From: Whalleya microplaca
Taxonomy: Eukaryota; Ascomycota; Sordariomycetes; Xylariales; Xylariaceae
Assembly: GCA_022497155.1 (NCBI GenBank)
Contig: MU385747.1
Coordinates: 62,001-126,000, forward strand
Length of the DNA stretch: 64,000 bases
Reading direction: 5' to 3'
The notes beneath the pieces were generated by a model, which saw nothing but the letters and a program-made list of their open reading frames with translations, was not told where the DNA came from and ran no database searches. How positions within the stretch are numbered: position 1 is the first letter of the stretch; the number at the start of each line of letters is the position of its first letter. Shown here in pieces: positions 61,383-64,000 of the stretch. Both the position numbers and the translations under genes were made by a program.

Positions 61383-62242
61383 TCAGCATGCAAGAGCCGA
61401 TGGCCCGGGGATTTGGTACTCCTTGCCGCCGCCATTAGGGTTGCCAGAAGAGTCGTAAATAGACAGCAGAATGCCGGGGTCGCTGGCGCTGTAAGCACCG
61501 GGGAAGCTTACGAAGTCAGAGCCAGTGTTGGTGCCGGAGCCAGAGATGCGAATTCTAACACAGACGAGTTAGTTGATTCTGATAAGATGAGAGTTGGGAA
61601 GTGTGCGTGCGTCACTTACTGCGCGCATTCCATGTAGAACTGAGCCTGTCCTTGCATTGTGGCACTGTGGAGGGCCAGCAGCTCAACTCTCATGAGGTAG
61701 TCCCCTGGGGCAACACAGGTCGGCATCGTGAAGTAGTGCCATCCGTCGGCGGCGATCATCTTGTCAACGGCCCATACGCCGTTGTTCAACCCGTCCTCAG
61801 CAACCTTGAACCACTTTAGACCGGTAGTTCCAGCCGTAGCAGCATCGTCAACCTTGGCGAGGTACACCATGATAGGCCCTAACATATGCAAGTCAACAAA
61901 CCTGTTGCACCTCGAACTTGTATGACTCGTCGACTTACCCTTATGGCTCGCCGCAATTGGATTGTCAGCATCGTTGGCCCCCTGAGCGCCTCCGATGACA
62001 TGACCCCACCAGGCACCGACTTTGGATCCGGCGGGCACTTCGATCACAGTGGTATCTTTGTGGGTGAGGCCCTTGTTGCAGGCCATGTCGGCATCGGTGA
62101 CATCTTGGATGGGGTAGTCGCTGTCAGGGGCACGAACACCCTTGAGCTGGCCCTGGTCCACTCCGTCAACGGAAACTTTCTGGAAGATGGTATGGCCGGA
62201 CGCCAGCGCCGCAAGAGCGATGATAGCTGAGGGAACCTTCAT
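61383..62242 (-). CDS. AA9 lytic polysaccharide monooxygenase
   Basis: Three exons, 61939-62242, 61620-61878 and 61383-61554, encode 244 residues. The signal peptide ([16 protein letters not shown]) ends exactly before His17, giving the mature N-terminal [11 protein letters not shown] that forms half of the copper histidine brace. The second brace His is H81 in [10 protein letters not shown], and the axial Tyr is Y183 in [12 protein letters not shown]. Cysteines in DMACNKGL and PTCVAPGDY fit the conserved disulfide. The C-terminus ends soon after the catalytic domain, with no linker or CBM1. The enzyme is secreted and oxidatively cleaves cellulose or related glucans using H2O2/O2 and an electron donor. 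Regioselectivity cannot be read from sequence. Confidence 0.93.
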
Positions 62243-64000
62243 GATTTCTCAAACATGCGATTTAGGACACTTGAGGCGAGCTAGCGAGGGCGTGGTGTCG
62301 TCGCGCGCTCATATGAGAAGGCGTCCATCGACTTATATGTTGAATGCTACCAAACCAATCAGGGCACGCGGGATGTACTGGTCCGCGATAATATAGCATA
62401 TCAAGGAGTTTACCCCGTACGAACCAACCACAGCTTGAGGCCACATATTACCGTACCGTGTTTCCGTCACTCTACTTCCCCATGGGGTCGGTAATCGATC
62501 TTACTGACTTACCTAGTACACCTTGGCCATGCTGGCGGCGCGGGATGTCTACGCCTTCCTAGAAACAGAGCCACAATATAAATTGTCCAGTGCGTGTGAC
62601 CGGACGGGATCCATCACGATGTTTCAAGTCGGACCGAGTTGACTTATATTCCGTGATGTTGAAAGTGTAGGTTCTTTTACTTGGCTCTGGTATTCAAACT
62701 CGAAACACCTAAAGTCACCGTGTTCCTAACCAAAGCCACTGTATTATGATACTGTGTACATTAAACTCAAGTTTGTTAGATAGAGTCGGTACCTCCCCCG
62801 CAGTACTTCTTACTCGTAGATGAATGTACATACCTCTCCTACTTTCCGAACCCTCACAGTCACTCAAGGTGCTGCAGATCTTCAACAACAACTAACAACA
62901 AAAGACTCAAGGAGCTCCCATTCCTTCAAAACTGCATTGATATTCAAATGCACGCATTTTCTTATCTAATGTGGTCTAATCTAATCTCCAATAAGGAATA
63001 AAACTTTTTTCAATGCAAGTTGGATTTTTCAGGGTTGATACAATTCAGTGCCTGCCTTGTCTCCCCCTGATCTCCCTGACCTCCTTATACTCTGTGCCGG
63101 AGCCGTTGATTGAGGAGGCATAAAGCCGTTTATAGTCCGCCGTGTTGCTCGGCCTACGTCAACAGTCACTGGCAGCTGACCTGCTTGCCGCTGCTGTCGA
63201 GGAGGCTCATTGTAAGAGTGATCCCGCCCTGTGCTGATATACTCCCAAGCCGGTTGCGTCGAGGGTATTACCGCATCACACGCAATTGGGCATACCTAGC
63301 TTGATGAAAGTATTTCTCGACTACATACATAGCAGGCTCTTGGAACTGGAACTTATATCTGGTAAGTAGTAGTTTATATGATCTTGTATAATAGAATTTG
63401 GAAATCAGTGGTTTTTGTTGATAACTCTTTCATGGTGAGACATTGAGACATCGAGACTCCAGAGACAATGGGAAGTTTCCAGTACTTGATCAGTGTGCGA
63501 CATATTCACAGGTGTTTGAATCATACAGAGACGCTATCCTATTTGATCCAAAAAAGACCTGTTGAAAGAAGGTAACAAATAGTCGGTTTGATTCACAGAT
63601 ACAAGCGGATGAATATTGTTTATTGAGTATAGATGTCGCCTGTGCTCAATCTTATAGTAAAGATCATCTACATATAGGCGAGGTTCGATTCCTGACAGAG
63701 CTATATGCTTTCCAAGTCCATAACTTTAGGTACGTATCCGACATTGGCAGATTGGGCGGTCGGCACGGACCATACAAACCGCCGATATTTACCCAGGTAA
63801 CAGCAGCTGATTGGTCTATAGCCCAGCCTAACGACGGATTAGGGTTAGTACCATCAAACGCACGGTTGCTCACCTTATCCCGCCATTTGCAGATTACCTT
63901 AATTGAATCCTGCCCTCGTCACATTCTCATCGTCTTCGGAATTCCATGATGAAAGTGTGCGCATCTTGGAATATTCCTCATTCTTTCCCTCATCACCAAT
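62243..64000. other. Right flank, no supported gene
   Basis: Contains the LPMO promoter region and a repeat fragment at about 62930-63060. ORFs at 63110-63304 and 63623-63949 lack motifs. Confidence 0.4.
62930..63060 (+). repeat. Unmutated fragment of an island repeat
   Basis: TTCAAAACTGCATTGATATT and GCAAGTTGGATTTTTCAGGG match, with transitions, a RIPped stretch at about 50355-50490. It is short and has normal composition. Confidence 0.55.

Noticed and set aside
63683..63700. B-box-like GGTTCGATTCC suggesting another tRNA
   Set aside because: The flanking bases do not form a T-stem, and no A-box or acceptor stem is found upstream.

Overview
The window looks like a chromosome segment of a filamentous ascomycete (Pezizomycotina). 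The genes carry short introns (about 50-90 nt, GT..AG with CTAAC-like branch points). There is a HET-domain NLR, a fungal AA9 LPMO, a pogo/LTR-type repeat landscape, and a roughly 20 kb AT-rich block whose repeat copies differ by C-to-T and G-to-A transitions, the signature of repeat-induced point mutation (RIP). Exon joins below were worked out by hand from reading frames and splice signals; no alignment or RNA data were available.

Left arm (1-34.2 kb). In order: a four-exon polytopic membrane protein (-); a BTB/POZ pseudogene (+); a HET-NB-ARC-TPR NLR (-); a complete six-exon cytochrome P450 (-); a truncated 3' end of a second P450 (-); a secreted GH5 beta-glucanase (+); an acidic orphan ORF (+); two small secreted proteins (+); and a divergent pair of nuclear genes for mitochondrial proteins, an ABC1/UbiB-type atypical kinase (-) and a cytochrome c-type heme lyase (+). 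These are followed by two tRNA-Ala(CGC) genes 0.4 kb apart. The second tRNA gene carries, besides its normal 37/38 intron, a 56-nt insertion in the variable loop that looks exactly like a spliceosomal intron.

AT-rich island (about 34.2-54.5 kb). No usable ORFs. It is a nest of LTR elements. One large element (35964-49268) has two 232-bp LTRs and a GTAA target duplication. Nested inside it is a 1.64-kb non-autonomous element (37875-39515) with two 299-bp LTRs, an ATAT duplication and the same LTR start and polypurine tract as its host. Two solo LTRs have clean 5-bp duplications. Minisatellites are also present, and a short inverted repeat sits near the two outer edges of the island.

Right arm (54.5-64 kb). 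A LIP-type lipase homologue with Cys where the nucleophile Ser is expected (+), a three-exon metal-dependent amidohydrolase (+), and a three-exon AA9 lytic polysaccharide monooxygenase (-). A short non-RIPped fragment homologous to part of the island lies at about 62.9-63.05 kb.

The gene content (wall-degrading enzymes, P450s, small secreted proteins, a polymorphic NLR, TE nest) is typical accessory/subtelomere-like fungal territory, punctuated by conserved mitochondrial genes.
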